Below, one piece after another: positions 17,847 to 26,975 of a stretch of 64,000 bases of DNA. This DNA is from CALAGB01 sp963713965 (GTDB lineage: Bacteria; Chloroflexota; Chloroflexia; Thermomicrobiales; Thermomicrobiaceae). The DNA is taken from assembly GCA_963713965.1 (NCBI GenBank), contig OY970217.1, forward strand, positions 2,480,001 through 2,544,000. Direction: 5' to 3'. Numbering within the stretch: position 1 is the first letter of the stretch; each line of letters begins with the position of its first letter. A model generated the notes under the pieces. It was given only the letters and a program-made list of their open reading frames with translations, made no database searches and was not told the DNA's origin. Both the position numbers and the translations under genes were made by a program.

Positions 17847-18839
17847 TCAGTCGTTTGAAACGCCCAACGGGATGTGCCGTTTAGTCATGCGTCGCTCCGA
17901 TTCAGATTCCTTGTCGTCCTCCGCATTGACTGGTACCAGTGTGGAGTCGGGGTGAATGAGGAGGAGCGGTAGATGCGACTCGTGGGCGATCCGCTCGGTG
18001 ACCGAACCAAAGAGCATGCGCCCAATTCCGTGACGTCCGTGCGTCGTCATGGCGATGACGTCGGCGTCGATCTCGCGCGCCACTTCCATGATCTGTTCGG
18101 GGACCTCGCCGATCTTCACTGACCAGGTCACCATATACCCTCCCCTGGTCAGCCGCTCGGCGATGGTCTGCAGATAGTCAGACGCCCATTCCTCCTTCGG
18201 TCCGATGAAGGCTTCAATCGGCATACCATCAACATCGGTCACCGGAGTCACGACAAAAAGGAGGTGGAGAGCATAATCGGGATCTCCCAACACCTGGAGG
18301 GGCATGCGCAATACGCTTTCGGACGAGAATGAACCGTCCAACGGAATCAGGATCGCCCCCCGCTCCGGCATGATGGGAATCGGTGTCTCCCGGCTGGACG
18401 TTGGGAGGATCAGCACGGGACAGTTGACCCGGTGGACGATGCTGAAGGCGACACTTCCGAGAATTGCTCGTCCCACGCCGGTGCGGGCGTGGCTTGCCAG
18501 CACGAGCATCGGATTGGTCTGGTGCTCCACCAGATCGATCACTTCTTCGGCCGGATCGCCTGTCCTAACTTCGGTGCGCACGGACAGCCCCGCGAATTTC
18601 TCCGCTAGCCGTCCCAGGTACTCCTGGCGCTCGGCCACTGGGCCAGATTTCTTTTCGTGATCGGAAGCTGGGAGCGCGTAGTAAGCGGCCAGTTCATCGG
18701 GAAGATCGACGACGGAGGTCAAGACAATTGATGAATTTGTGCGGCGTGCGAGAGATCGTGCATAGGGTATTGCCCGCTCGGACAAGCGCGAGCGGTCATG
18801 GGGCGAACCCGAAAGGGGAACGACGATTGTGCTCTTCAT
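17847..18839 (-). CDS. Tandem universal stress protein (two UspA domains)
   Basis: A 330-residue protein made of two Usp domains (about 1-150 and 160-300). The second keeps the ATP-binding pattern in MTTHGRHGIGRMLFGSVTERI; the first has SHARTGVGRAILGSVAFSI with an Ala at one Gly position. A charged tail of about 30 residues follows. It should bind ATP or AMP and act in stress adaptation. A single gene; convergent with the MFS gene. Confidence 0.88.
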   Translation of the reverse strand: MKSTIVVPLSGSPHDRSRLSERAIPYARSLARRTNSSIVLTSVVDLPDELAAYYALPASDHEKKSGPVAERQEYLGRLAEKFAGLSVRTEVRTGDPAEEVIDLVEHQTNPMLVLASHARTGVGRAILGSVAFSIVHRVNCPVLILPTSSRETPIPIMPERGAILIPLDGSFSSESVLRMPLQVLGDPDYALHLLFVVTPVTDVDGMPIEAFIGPKEEWASDYLQTIAERLTRGGYMVTWSVKIGEVPEQIMEVAREIDADVIAMTTHGRHGIGRMLFGSVTERIAHESHLPLLLIHPDSTLVPVNAEDDKESESERRMTKRHIPLGVSND

Positions 18840-19103
18840 GGTCCGGCCTTTCGATGATCAAGCGACCGGTCCGTGACCGGGCGATCCGCGAATCACCGAC
18901 CCTCACGACTAACTGTAGGCCCGATCGGATGTCGGGCGCGTTACAGTCCGTCACAGGACCTTACAGCAGCCTCACAGTCTGACGTGGTCAGTCCGAATCT
19001 GATGGAATGTCGACCGGCTGAATGAGTTACAACTCCAGAGGGTGTGCGGCGCTATTCAGCATGGTTTGCTGTCATCAATCGCGCTGGGTCGTTGGAGGAA
19101 AAC

Positions 19104-20015
19104 GTGGACCGTCCGCAACCACTCTTTGGCATCAACATCGATCCGGGTACGACCGAACCGGACGACGCCTTGGCGCGCGCGGCGCTGGCCGACCGTGAGG
19201 GGATCGATCTCGCACTTATTCAGGATCATCCGTACATCGATCGCTTCTTCGACACCTGGATGCTGCTGGCGACGGTCGCCGCTCACACTGAACACGTGCA
19301 CGTCGGAACCAACGTATCGCCGATCGCCCTGCGACCACCGGCCATGATCGCGAAGGCGGCCGCATCGCTCGACGTGTTGAGTGGCGGCCGCGTTGAACTC
19401 GGCATTGGCACCGGCGGATTTGCGCAGGGCATCGCCTCATTCGGTGGGGAACTTCCGGGACAATCGGATATCGTACCTGCATTCGACGAAGCGGTTCGCA
19501 TCATTCGAGGTCTGTGGCAGAGCGAAGGTGGGTTCCGTTTCGAAGGCGACTATTACTCCTTCAAGGGGACGCGCTTCGGCCCACCGCCCGCGCACCCGAT
19601 CCGCATATGGATCGGCGCGACCAAGCCGCGCATGTTGCGCCTGACCGGTCGGCTCGGTGACGGGGTATCGGTCTCCAACTCCTACGTGCCGGAGAGCGCG
19701 CTCCCGGAGGTGAACCGGAACATCGACGACGGGGCTGCGCATGTGGGTCGAAAGCCGGAAGAGATCCGGCGCCTCTACAACTTGATGGGGATCATCGATC
19801 TACCCGGGAATCCGAATTCAGCGGACGTTCTGCGCCCGAATACGCCATTGCTCAGCGCCGACGGCTGGGTCGAGCACTTGCTGCACCTTTATCGCGACTG
19901 TCGCATGGATACGTTCGTCTTCTGGCCGTTGGGCGAGCGGCAGATGGAGCAGCTTCGGGTGTTTGCTACCGAAGTAGCCCCCGCGGTTCGGCGGGAGATG
20001 GGTTATGCGGGATAG
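19104..20015 (+). CDS. LLM-class flavin-dependent (F420-type) oxidoreductase
   Basis: A 303-residue luciferase-like TIM barrel: IQDHPYIDRFFDTWMLL, HVHVGTNVSPIALRPPAMIAKAAASLDVLSGGRVELGIGTGG, and HPIRIWIGATKPRMLRLTGRLGDG. The GTG start at 19104 is preceded by GGAGG with a five-base spacer, which outranks the earlier in-frame ATG at 19044. One of three such enzymes in the window. Confidence 0.85.
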   Translation: MDRPQPLFGINIDPGTTEPDDALARAALADREGIDLALIQDHPYIDRFFDTWMLLATVAAHTEHVHVGTNVSPIALRPPAMIAKAAASLDVLSGGRVELGIGTGGFAQGIASFGGELPGQSDIVPAFDEAVRIIRGLWQSEGGFRFEGDYYSFKGTRFGPPPAHPIRIWIGATKPRMLRLTGRLGDGVSVSNSYVPESALPEVNRNIDDGAAHVGRKPEEIRRLYNLMGIIDLPGNPNSADVLRPNTPLLSADGWVEHLLHLYRDCRMDTFVFWPLGERQMEQLRVFATEVAPAVRREMGYAG

Positions 20016-20070
20016 CTATTCATCATCTGACGAGCGGGGCTAGTTTCATCAACAGGCATTACCATATTCT

Positions 20071-20166
20071 TGTCATCCTGAACCGCAGTGAAGGATCTCT
20101 TTTCCATTGAGGCGGCAGTCTGTTGAATTTGGTGAGAGATTCTGAGGTCGCAACCGAAGAATGACA
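20071..20166. repeat. Copy A of a 96-base dispersed palindromic repeat
   Basis: Begins TGTCATCCTGAACCGCAGTG and ends CAACCGAAGAATGACATA. Its reverse complement aligns along its full length with copy B at 42884-42979, including AAGAGATCCTTCA and the terminal TCAGGATG(A/G)CA. The ends are inverted repeats of each other. Confidence 0.8.
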
Positions 20167-20255
20167 TAAAGAAGATAGAGCTCCTACACAGGAGAGTAGC
20201 CTCACTATGGTGTCCTGTTCAATACATAACAACCGACCCTCCACGCTGGCAGCTC

Positions 20256-21236
20256 TCAACTCCTGTCCCTGAACTGCGGAATCACCTCCCGGCCGATGAC
20301 GCGGACAGCTTCGATCGGGTCGGGGCCAAGCGGTGGGCCGAAGCTGAGATGCTTGACACCCATCTCCACCAGGCACTCGAGTCTGGCGCTGAGATCATCC
20401 GGTGTGCCAACGATGCCGATGCGCAGCATGCGCTCGTTCACCAGCCCGCGCGCTTTGATCGGATCGCGTTCCGTCATTAGTGCGTGCTCGATGGGTCGAA
20501 ACTCCGCCTGCGTGACGCCGAGTCGCTGCCGTATCAGTGGACTGAGGGCATGGCCATAGTAGGCGATCTTGTCTTTGAGCGCGTCTTCGGCCGCTTGTCG
20601 GTCCTGAGATACCGAGCACCAGACGCAGGCGGCGATGTCGATTTCGTCAATTGAGCGACCGGCAAGCTCGGCTCCTTCAGCGATCAGTGGTTGCACCGTG
20701 GAGTAGTGCTCGGGCGGAAAGAGAAGGGGCAAAACGCCGTCGGCAATCTCGCCGGCCAGTCGCAGCATCCTGGGGCTCATGGCCGCCAGGTAGATCGGAA
20801 CGCGACGCGATGAGAAGCGCAAATAGGCTTCCGGCTCCCAATCGGGTGCCTGTTCCCCGGCCAGCGCGGCCGAAATCTGAACGACGGCGCGCCGCGTGTC
20901 ATGCAGCGGACGCTCTTGCGGGATGCCGACCCACTTGAGGAATTCGCTCGCTCCGGCGCCGATGCCGAGATTGAACCTGCCGCCACTCAATTCATCCAGT
21001 GTCCCCGCCATCATGGCGATCTCGGCTGGGTGCAGCGTGTAGGGATTCACGATGCACGTGCCAAGCTCGATGCGTTCGGTCACCTGGGCCACCGCGGCCA
21101 GAATCACCGGAGCGCTGCGCACGAAAAGGTCGTGACTGACCCAGAACTGGTCGAAACCGGAGGCTTCCGCGACGCGGGCCATTTCGACGTAGTCGCCGAC
21201 AGGAAGATCGTTGTTCAATCGCAAGCTGAAGCGCAC
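20256..21236 (-). CDS. LLM-class flavin-dependent (F420-type) oxidoreductase, Mer-like
   Basis: A 326-residue luciferase-like protein starting MRFSLRLNNDLPVGDYVEMARVAEASGFDQFWVSHDLF. The block ELGTCIVNPYTLHPAEIAMMAGTLDELSGGRFNLGIGAG resembles methylenetetrahydromethanopterin reductase-like F420 enzymes. It is on the strand opposite to the previous LLM gene and convergent with it across a palindromic repeat. Substrate unknown. Confidence 0.85.
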   Translation of the reverse strand: MRFSLRLNNDLPVGDYVEMARVAEASGFDQFWVSHDLFVRSAPVILAAVAQVTERIELGTCIVNPYTLHPAEIAMMAGTLDELSGGRFNLGIGAGASEFLKWVGIPQERPLHDTRRAVVQISAALAGEQAPDWEPEAYLRFSSRRVPIYLAAMSPRMLRLAGEIADGVLPLLFPPEHYSTVQPLIAEGAELAGRSIDEIDIAACVWCSVSQDRQAAEDALKDKIAYYGHALSPLIRQRLGVTQAEFRPIEHALMTERDPIKARGLVNERMLRIGIVGTPDDLSARLECLVEMGVKHLSFGPPLGPDPIEAVRVIGREVIPQFRDRS

Positions 21237-21399
21237 GTCCAGCCCCTCTCATTGACGTCGCCACAACGCAAAATCCAGCGATGACGCCTCGATTCTACGT
21301 CGAAACACCGTCGACCTATTGCTCGGGTTCGTCTCAGTTGGCGAGGTTTCCGGCAAATGGCTGGATCGTTCGGGATTAATCGGCCGTCGTGGAGGTGCT

Positions 21400-21575
21400 G
21401 TCGCAATCCGGATTGTTGATCTTACGCGGGCTCCAACGCTGTTCGACCTCAGCCACGGACTTGATGGAGTTGAGGAAGTGCTGCCAGCCGGTCCGGTTGC
21501 CCTTGTGGAAACCGTCATCACCGAAGCCGGTGTGCGCAACGTCAGCCTGGTTCGACCGCCGGATCCTCGTTTGTA
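21400..21575 (-). pseudogene. Remnant of an AHSA1/SRPBCC-domain gene (C-terminal end)
   Basis: In one minus-strand frame the residues HTGFGDDGFHKGN and RTGWQHFLNSIKSV look like the C-terminal helix region of an AHSA1 protein. The preceding TRLTLR lies in the neighbouring frame, so a frameshift separates them. Nothing N-terminal is found; the fragment stops at the inverted-repeat element starting at 21571. Confidence 0.55.
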
Positions 21576-21797
21576 CGGGCGACGCACGCGTCGCCCACCT
21601 CGCGGGACACGTCAAACAGTCCGGTTCAGTCCGGATTATCACGAGAAGTTGGGGATGATTCGGGTGCCGGTGGAGAGGATCCGGCGCCCCACGAAGGCGA
21701 AGGCAAGCTTCGCCACTACCGCAGGGCTGATGCGCGGGCTATCGAGAACAGATGTTGCGCGACGACGAGGTGGGCGACGCATGCGTCGCCCGTACAA
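21571..21797. repeat. 227-bp element with 32-bp terminal inverted repeats
   Basis: Arms 21571-21602 and 21766-21797 are reverse complements with one mismatch. Each arm contains a near-perfect 20-base palindrome (GGGCGACGCATGCGTCGCCC at 21772-21791). The interior has no gene. It resembles a short MITE or a pair of REP palindromes and abuts a broken AHSA1 gene. Confidence 0.75.
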
Positions 21798-21870
21798 GGA
21801 ATCAGGCTACGTGAGCCGCCAGGCTGCCGAGTACGTGGCGCAGTCGCCCGTACGGACCCGGGATGGCCGC

Positions 21871-23490
21871 TTACCAACCCATGGCGTAGCCGTCGCGGCG
21901 GGGGTCCGCGCCACCGCTGTAGGCGCCTGTCTCGGGATCGATCAGGATACCCTGGCCACCACCGACGGCAGCTGACCAACCGTCGACCGGCATGACTTCA
22001 TGTCCAAGCGAGCGCAACTCGTCGAGCGTAGCGACTGGCACGCGATCCTCGATCACGAGCTGGTTCCCCGCTACCGTCTTGAAGCGCGGCGCTTCGATGG
22101 CCGCCTGCACGCCGAATCCGTGATCAATCACATTGGAGATCATCTGCACCGTCGTCTGGGTGATGGCGAAGCCGCCGGGGGTGCCGATCGAGAGGAAGAG
22201 CCGCCCGTTGTCGAAGAGCATGGTGGGCGACAGCGGTCCGAGCATTGGGCCGTTCGAGCGGACCGCGTTGGGGCTGTCCAGATCGAAGTCGAGGAAGTAG
22301 AGGAAGTTGTTCATCATGATGCCGGTGTCGCCCGCCATGAACCCGGAGCCGAAGACGGCACCGATGCTCTGCGTGATCGAGACAGCATTCCCTTCTTGAT
22401 CGATGACGTCCAGGTGTGTGGTGCACTCGCGTGTGAAATCGCCGGGATTGCCGGGCAGCACAGATCCCGCTGGTCGAGGTCGCGTGAAGCGATCCCCTTC
22501 TACTGGAGCTGAGCTTGCTGGATCGATTAGCTTGCGGCGAGCTTCGGCGTAGCTTCGCGACAGCAATCCAGCCGGCGGTGGCTCGTGCGCCCCGGCGTAG
22601 GCGATGCGATCGGCCACGGAGAGCTTCATTGCCTCGGCGATAGTGTGGATGGTCTGGGTCGTGTTGTGGCCGCTGGCGCCCAGATCGAAGCCCTCCAAAA
22701 CATTCAATGTGAGTTGCATCTCGTACGACGTCATAGGCCAAGAGGTCGTCCGAAGCTCGTAGCCGCGATAGGTTGAGACCGACGGTGCGCGCCAATCGAC
22801 CTTCACGCTCGCCAGATCCCGCTCGGTCATGACTCCGCCCGCCGCCTGGATGGCCGCCACCAACCGCTTGCCGATCTCACCTTGATAAAGCGCGTCGGCG
22901 CCCGATTTCGCTAACCTGCGATAGGTCTCGGCCAGGGTTGGCTGACGCACGATCTGGCCCGCCTTCGGGGAACCACTGGCGAAAAACGTATCGCGAGCCG
23001 GTCCTTGCAGCCGGTTGTCGGCACTGCCATAGAACATGGCGTTCTTGACCGTGAGAGGCACGCCCTGCTCGGCGTATTCGATGGCCGGCGCGACCAGATC
23101 AGCGAGCGACATCGAGCCATAGCGCTCCAGCGCCGCCACCCAGCCCGCCAGCGCACTCGGTGTGGTAATCGACTTCGGCCCGACATCCGCCGATTGCGCG
23201 TCCAGCTTGGAGGCGTCGATCTCTTCCGGCGCATGCCCGGAGTAGTCCAGCATGATCGTCTCACCGTTGGCGCGATGGAGCAGCATGGCGCCGCCTCCGC
23301 CGAGGCCCGACATGTAGGGCTCGACCACGTTGAGCGCGGCCATCGTGGCCACGGCCGCGTCGACGGCGTTGCCGCCGGAGGCCAGCACGCGGATACCAGC
23401 CAGCGAAGCCAGCGGATGCGCCGCCGCGACCATGCCTCTGCGTCCCATCACCGTCGAGCGATGCGTCGTCCCGCCATTCGACCAGACCAT
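21871..23490 (-). CDS. Gamma-glutamyltransferase family protein
   Basis: A 539-residue Ntn-hydrolase. The self-processing site is at CTTHLDVIDQEGNAVS, where the second Thr should become the catalytic N-terminus of the small subunit. ASGGNAVDAAVA, the GLGGGGAM block and GTPGG (SIGTPGGFAITQT) are also present. No signal peptide is visible, so it should be cytoplasmic. It may cleave gamma-glutamyl compounds or act as an acylase of the same family. Confidence 0.92.
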   Translation of the reverse strand: MVWSNGGTTHRSTVMGRRGMVAAAHPLASLAGIRVLASGGNAVDAAVATMAALNVVEPYMSGLGGGGAMLLHRANGETIMLDYSGHAPEEIDASKLDAQSADVGPKSITTPSALAGWVAALERYGSMSLADLVAPAIEYAEQGVPLTVKNAMFYGSADNRLQGPARDTFFASGSPKAGQIVRQPTLAETYRRLAKSGADALYQGEIGKRLVAAIQAAGGVMTERDLASVKVDWRAPSVSTYRGYELRTTSWPMTSYEMQLTLNVLEGFDLGASGHNTTQTIHTIAEAMKLSVADRIAYAGAHEPPPAGLLSRSYAEARRKLIDPASSAPVEGDRFTRPRPAGSVLPGNPGDFTRECTTHLDVIDQEGNAVSITQSIGAVFGSGFMAGDTGIMMNNFLYFLDFDLDSPNAVRSNGPMLGPLSPTMLFDNGRLFLSIGTPGGFAITQTTVQMISNVIDHGFGVQAAIEAPRFKTVAGNQLVIEDRVPVATLDELRSLGHEVMPVDGWSAAVGGGQGILIDPETGAYSGGADPRRDGYAMGW

Positions 23491-23634
23491 GGTTGCCTCT
23501 CCTCGTTGATTGAGATCGAGCGTTTGCGTTCAGGTGTCGTTGCATTGATTCGGTCAGGTGGTGCCACTATAGCCCGAGGCTCCCGGACGCGAAAGTCGCT
23601 CCGTCGGCCGTCTGTGGATTGGGTTGTGGGTTGT

Positions 23635-24894
23635 CTAAGAAGCTGAACGGTCCGCCTCGGCGAGCCTGCGTGTGAGGTAGGCCCGCTCGAGATCGTTGCC
23701 GACCAGAGCCAGCGCCGCGCGGTAGGCCTCGACAGCTTGGTCGCTACGGTTCATGCGTCGCAACAGATCCGCGCGGGCCGAGTGGAAGAGGTAATAGCCG
23801 CGCACAGACTCGTTTTCGCCAAGCTCATCGATGAGGCGAAGCCCCTCGCTCAGATCGTGCGCCATGGCAACAGCGACGGCGTGGTTCAGCGCGACCACTG
23901 ACGTGGGTGTCAAGCGGAAGAGGGAGGCGTAGAGGATCGCGATCTGCTCCCAATCGGTCTCCTCGGGTGACTCGGCCTCAGAGTGAAGGGCGGCAATGGC
24001 CGCCTGGATCTGGTACGGACCGGCGTGGCGCATCCGCAAGGCGCGTTCGACCAGAGCGATCCCCTCTTCGATCTCGGCTCGATTCCAGCGCTTGCGATCC
24101 TGATCCTCCAGCGTCACCATCATGCCGCCCTCACCGATACGTGCCTCGCGCCGGGAATCATGCAGCAGCATCAGTGAGAGGAGTCCTAGCACCTCAGGTT
24201 CGTCGGGCATGAGCCGGGCGAGCACGCGTGAAAGCCGGATGGCTTCGTCACAAAGCGAGGTGCGAATCAGTTCATCGCCGCTGGCCGCCAGATAGCCTTC
24301 GTTGAAGATGAGATAGAGGACCACCAGCACGGCCTTGATGCGCCCCGGCAACTCTTCGTCGGGCGGCACTCGGTAAGGGATGGCCGCATCGCGAATCTTG
24401 CGTTTGGCCCGTACAAGTCGTTGTGCCATGGTCGGCTCCGGCACCAGGAAGGCCTTGGCGATCTCGCTGGTGGTCAGCCCCCCGAGCGTGCGCAGCGTCA
24501 ACGCCGCCTGCGCATCCAGATTGAGCGTCGGATGGCAGCAGGTGAAGATGAGTCGCAAGCGCTCGTCCTGCAACGATGATTGGTCGAAATCCTCAAACAT
24601 CTCTTCGCCGCCAGTCGAGAAGTCCGGATCGCCAGCCAGCAGCTGAAACTTGTCTCGACCGACTCGTTCGCGGCGCAGCTTGTCGACGGCCCGACGTCGC
24701 GCCGCTGTCAGGATCCAGGCGGCCGGTTTGTGGGGCAGACCTTCCGATGGCCAGCGCTCCAGAGCGATGATCAGTGCGTCCTGGATCGCTTCTTCGGCCA
24801 GGCTGAAATCGCCCAAATCGCGAATCAGCGTCGCGATGATGAGCCCGTATTCTTCGCGGAAGACTGTCTCGATTGCTGCGGGTGTCGTGCTCAT
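23635..24894 (-). CDS. ECF sigma factor with C-terminal TPR-like extension (ECF42/DUF6596 type)
   Basis: A 419-residue sigma factor. Sigma-2 lies in FREEYGLIIATLIRDLGDFSLAEEAIQDALIIALERW and sigma-4 in LTLRTLGGLTTSEIAKAFLVPEPTMAQRLVRAKRKI. A long C-terminal extension (about 190-419) of helical repeats follows (LNHAVAVAMAHDLSEGLRLIDEL), which is the mark of the ECF42 group. No anti-sigma gene is adjacent; regulation in this group is thought to work through the extension. The DGPF protein gene directly upstream is the usual genomic partner. Confidence 0.92.
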   Translation of the reverse strand: MSTTPAAIETVFREEYGLIIATLIRDLGDFSLAEEAIQDALIIALERWPSEGLPHKPAAWILTAARRRAVDKLRRERVGRDKFQLLAGDPDFSTGGEEMFEDFDQSSLQDERLRLIFTCCHPTLNLDAQAALTLRTLGGLTTSEIAKAFLVPEPTMAQRLVRAKRKIRDAAIPYRVPPDEELPGRIKAVLVVLYLIFNEGYLAASGDELIRTSLCDEAIRLSRVLARLMPDEPEVLGLLSLMLLHDSRREARIGEGGMMVTLEDQDRKRWNRAEIEEGIALVERALRMRHAGPYQIQAAIAALHSEAESPEETDWEQIAILYASLFRLTPTSVVALNHAVAVAMAHDLSEGLRLIDELGENESVRGYYLFHSARADLLRRMNRSDQAVEAYRAALALVGNDLERAYLTRRLAEADRSAS

Positions 24895-24948
24895 AGTTTC
24901 TCGTGCGGTCCGCGACGGGCTCCGCCACGGACCGCGCTGAATTCGATG

Positions 24949-25299
24949 CTAACCGAAGCTCATTACGGGTCGGACCTCGACTGCCATGTTTCCATAGACC
25001 GGAATCATGGCCGCCCAGTTGACCGCCTCGTCCAGGTCGTCAGCCTCGACTTCGTAGAATCCGCCGAGCTGCTCTTTGGTTTCCGCATAGGGACCGTCGA
25101 ACGTGATGGTCTCGCCGCTACGCACGCGCACCACCGTGGCCGTAGCCGTCGGCTGCAGTGCATCGCTGCCGAGAAGCTTGCCGAGCGATTTCAACTCCTG
25201 CGTCAGCTTGCCATACCCGGCCATGACCGCGTCTCGTTCATCGGCACTCATCTCTTCATACGCGTTCTCGTCGCTGTAGATCATCAGCAGATAACGCAC
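24949..25299 (-). CDS. DGPF/YCII-domain protein
   Basis: A 116-residue YCII-related protein with the motif FDGPYAETKEQLGGFYEVEA. These small proteins are typical targets and neighbours of ECF42 sigma factors; their biochemical role is not established. It is 54 bases upstream of the sigma factor gene on the same strand. Confidence 0.88.
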   Translation of the reverse strand: MRYLLMIYSDENAYEEMSADERDAVMAGYGKLTQELKSLGKLLGSDALQPTATATVVRVRSGETITFDGPYAETKEQLGGFYEVEADDLDEAVNWAAMIPVYGNMAVEVRPVMSFG

Positions 25300-25334
25300 G
25301 TCACCGTTCCTTTCTCGTTGTCGATCCGGACTGG

Positions 25335-25733
25335 CTAGGACCCTGAGGTCGGATGTTCCGTGACGATCTGGATCGGGGTGCCATCCGGATCGGCCAACCA
25401 GGCCGCACGAAGGCGGCCGATGAAGTCATGTGGCGCCGTGATCGACTTCACTCCTCGCTCAACGAGATCCGCATAGTCTCGGTCGACGTCGTCTGTCCAC
25501 AGGGCAATCTCGGCCCGCGACGGTCCACTCCCCGCGTCGACGCCATGGTGGTCCCTGGCTGCGTCGAATGAGGCGATTCCCAGAGTGAAGCCACCGAGTC
25601 GAACCTCGACATGTGACGGAGTGCCCGATACGGGCGTCCGAAACGTCTCGGTGAATCCGAACAGCTCGGTGTAGAAGCGGACTGACGCCTCCACGTCCGA
25701 GACATAGAGATTGATTTGAGGATCGCGAAACAC
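25335..25733 (-). CDS. VOC family protein (glyoxalase/bleomycin-resistance fold)
   Basis: A 132-residue protein with the paired beta-alpha-beta-beta-beta modules of the vicinal-oxygen-chelate fold: INLYVSDVEASVRFYTELFGF at the start and ADPDGTPIQIVTEH at the end. It lies between two DGPF genes and so probably belongs to the same ECF regulon. The substrate is unknown. Confidence 0.85.
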   Translation of the reverse strand: MFRDPQINLYVSDVEASVRFYTELFGFTETFRTPVSGTPSHVEVRLGGFTLGIASFDAARDHHGVDAGSGPSRAEIALWTDDVDRDYADLVERGVKSITAPHDFIGRLRAAWLADPDGTPIQIVTEHPTSGS

Positions 25734-25847
25734 AGCCGAGCCCTTCCACGCGCCGATATGGAGATCGGAGTTCGTCGCGGCGCGCTCATATCAATCGCGT
25801 GAGAATCTCTCGGAGATCCTGAAAGAACTCCGAGAGGACATGTCGCG

Positions 25848-26195
25848 TCAGTGTTGGACGACCGGGCGAACCTCGATGGTGGTGGAGGCGGTCGCCGGAA
25901 TCTTGGCTGCCCAGCGCGCGGCTTCATCGATGTCGTCCGCTTCGATGATGTAGAACCCGCCAAGCTGCTCTTTGGTCTCGATGTAGGGGCCGTCGCTTGT
26001 CAGTACGTCGCCCCCGTCATGACGGACGAGCTTCCCCTGGTTCGCGCCCTGGAGTTCCTCGCCGCCCATGATCTTTCCAAGAGCCCCGAGCTCTTGACCG
26101 AACGCCTCATGCCCGCGATACATCTCCGCGATTTCCTCTTCGGTCATCGAGCCGTTGTCATTTTCGTGTGAGTGGATCAAAAGAACGAATCGCAT
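25848..26195 (-). CDS. Second DGPF/YCII-domain protein
   Basis: A 115-residue paralogue of the DGPF protein at 24949-25299, with TSDGPYIETKEQLGGFYIIEA in the same place. The start MRFVLLIHS is supported by AGGAGG upstream; the earlier in-frame Met has no such site. First gene of the DGPF-VOC-DGPF-sigma cluster. Confidence 0.88.
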   Translation of the reverse strand: MRFVLLIHSHENDNGSMTEEEIAEMYRGHEAFGQELGALGKIMGGEELQGANQGKLVRHDGGDVLTSDGPYIETKEQLGGFYIIEADDIDEAARWAAKIPATASTTIEVRPVVQH

Positions 26196-26485
26196 GGTAC
26201 CAATCCTCCTTGGTGACATTTCGTCGCACTGGAGCGGTCCATTTCCGCCCTCACAATGACGACGAACGGGTTTCACTGAAATCGACAGGTTACTCAGGAT
26301 CAATCTTCCAACACGTTGATATCGATGCGGTCCGCTCGGTTAGCTTGTTCCTCGTCTCGTTGATAGGAGATGTCGCTTGCTCTTCATTGAGCCAACCTCG
26401 AAGATGCTTCCAGTTTGAATTGCTCGGTTGTCATGGCGACGTAGAGTTCAGCGTTGCGTCTGCTGGATGTTGAGGGAGTATACGC

Positions 26486-26884
26486 ATGAACAAGCGACAG
26501 CGGGTCTCGAGCGGCACAGTCTGGGAGGAGCGGGTCGGCTATTCACGCGCGGTGCGGGTAGATGACTTCGTCTTCGTCTCGGGAACGACTGCGACCGACG
26601 ACGACGGCAATGTGGTGGGGCTTGACGACCCTGAAGAGCAGGCTCGCTTCATTCTGAAGAAGATCGGCGCCGCGCTCGAAGAAGCGGGATCATCTTTGAA
26701 GGACGTCGTCCGCTATCGCTGTTACGTCACCAACGCCGACGACTGGGAGCGGATGGCTCCGGCGCTGCATGAGGCCTTCGCGGACGTTCGGCCGGCCAAC
26801 ACGCTCTATGAGGTCAGCCGTCTGGTCGGATCCGGGTACCTGGTCGAAATTGATGCTGACGCCATCGTAGGAAGCGCGGACTGA
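26486..26884 (+). CDS. RidA family protein
   Basis: A 132-residue member of the YjgF/YER057c/UK114 family, with VDDFVFVSGTTATDDDGNVV and the conserved Arg in VVRYRCYVTNADDW. RidA proteins hydrolyse reactive enamine/imine intermediates, although many subfamilies differ in function. A GAGGGAG site precedes the ATG. Confidence 0.87.
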   Translation: MNKRQRVSSGTVWEERVGYSRAVRVDDFVFVSGTTATDDDGNVVGLDDPEEQARFILKKIGAALEEAGSSLKDVVRYRCYVTNADDWERMAPALHEAFADVRPANTLYEVSRLVGSGYLVEIDADAIVGSAD

Positions 26885-26975
26885 TCCGTCGCCATTCAAC
26901 GACCAGCGCAACGAGTCACGGTACAATGTGCTCATCTCATATGTCCATCTGAACGTGATCAAACAACCAGAGTGA

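Noticed and set aside
21319..21975. Plus-strand open frame of 218 codons across the inverted-repeat element
   Set aside because: It reads through both palindromic arms and into the 3' end of the gamma-glutamyltransferase gene; Arg-rich composition typical of a shadow frame.
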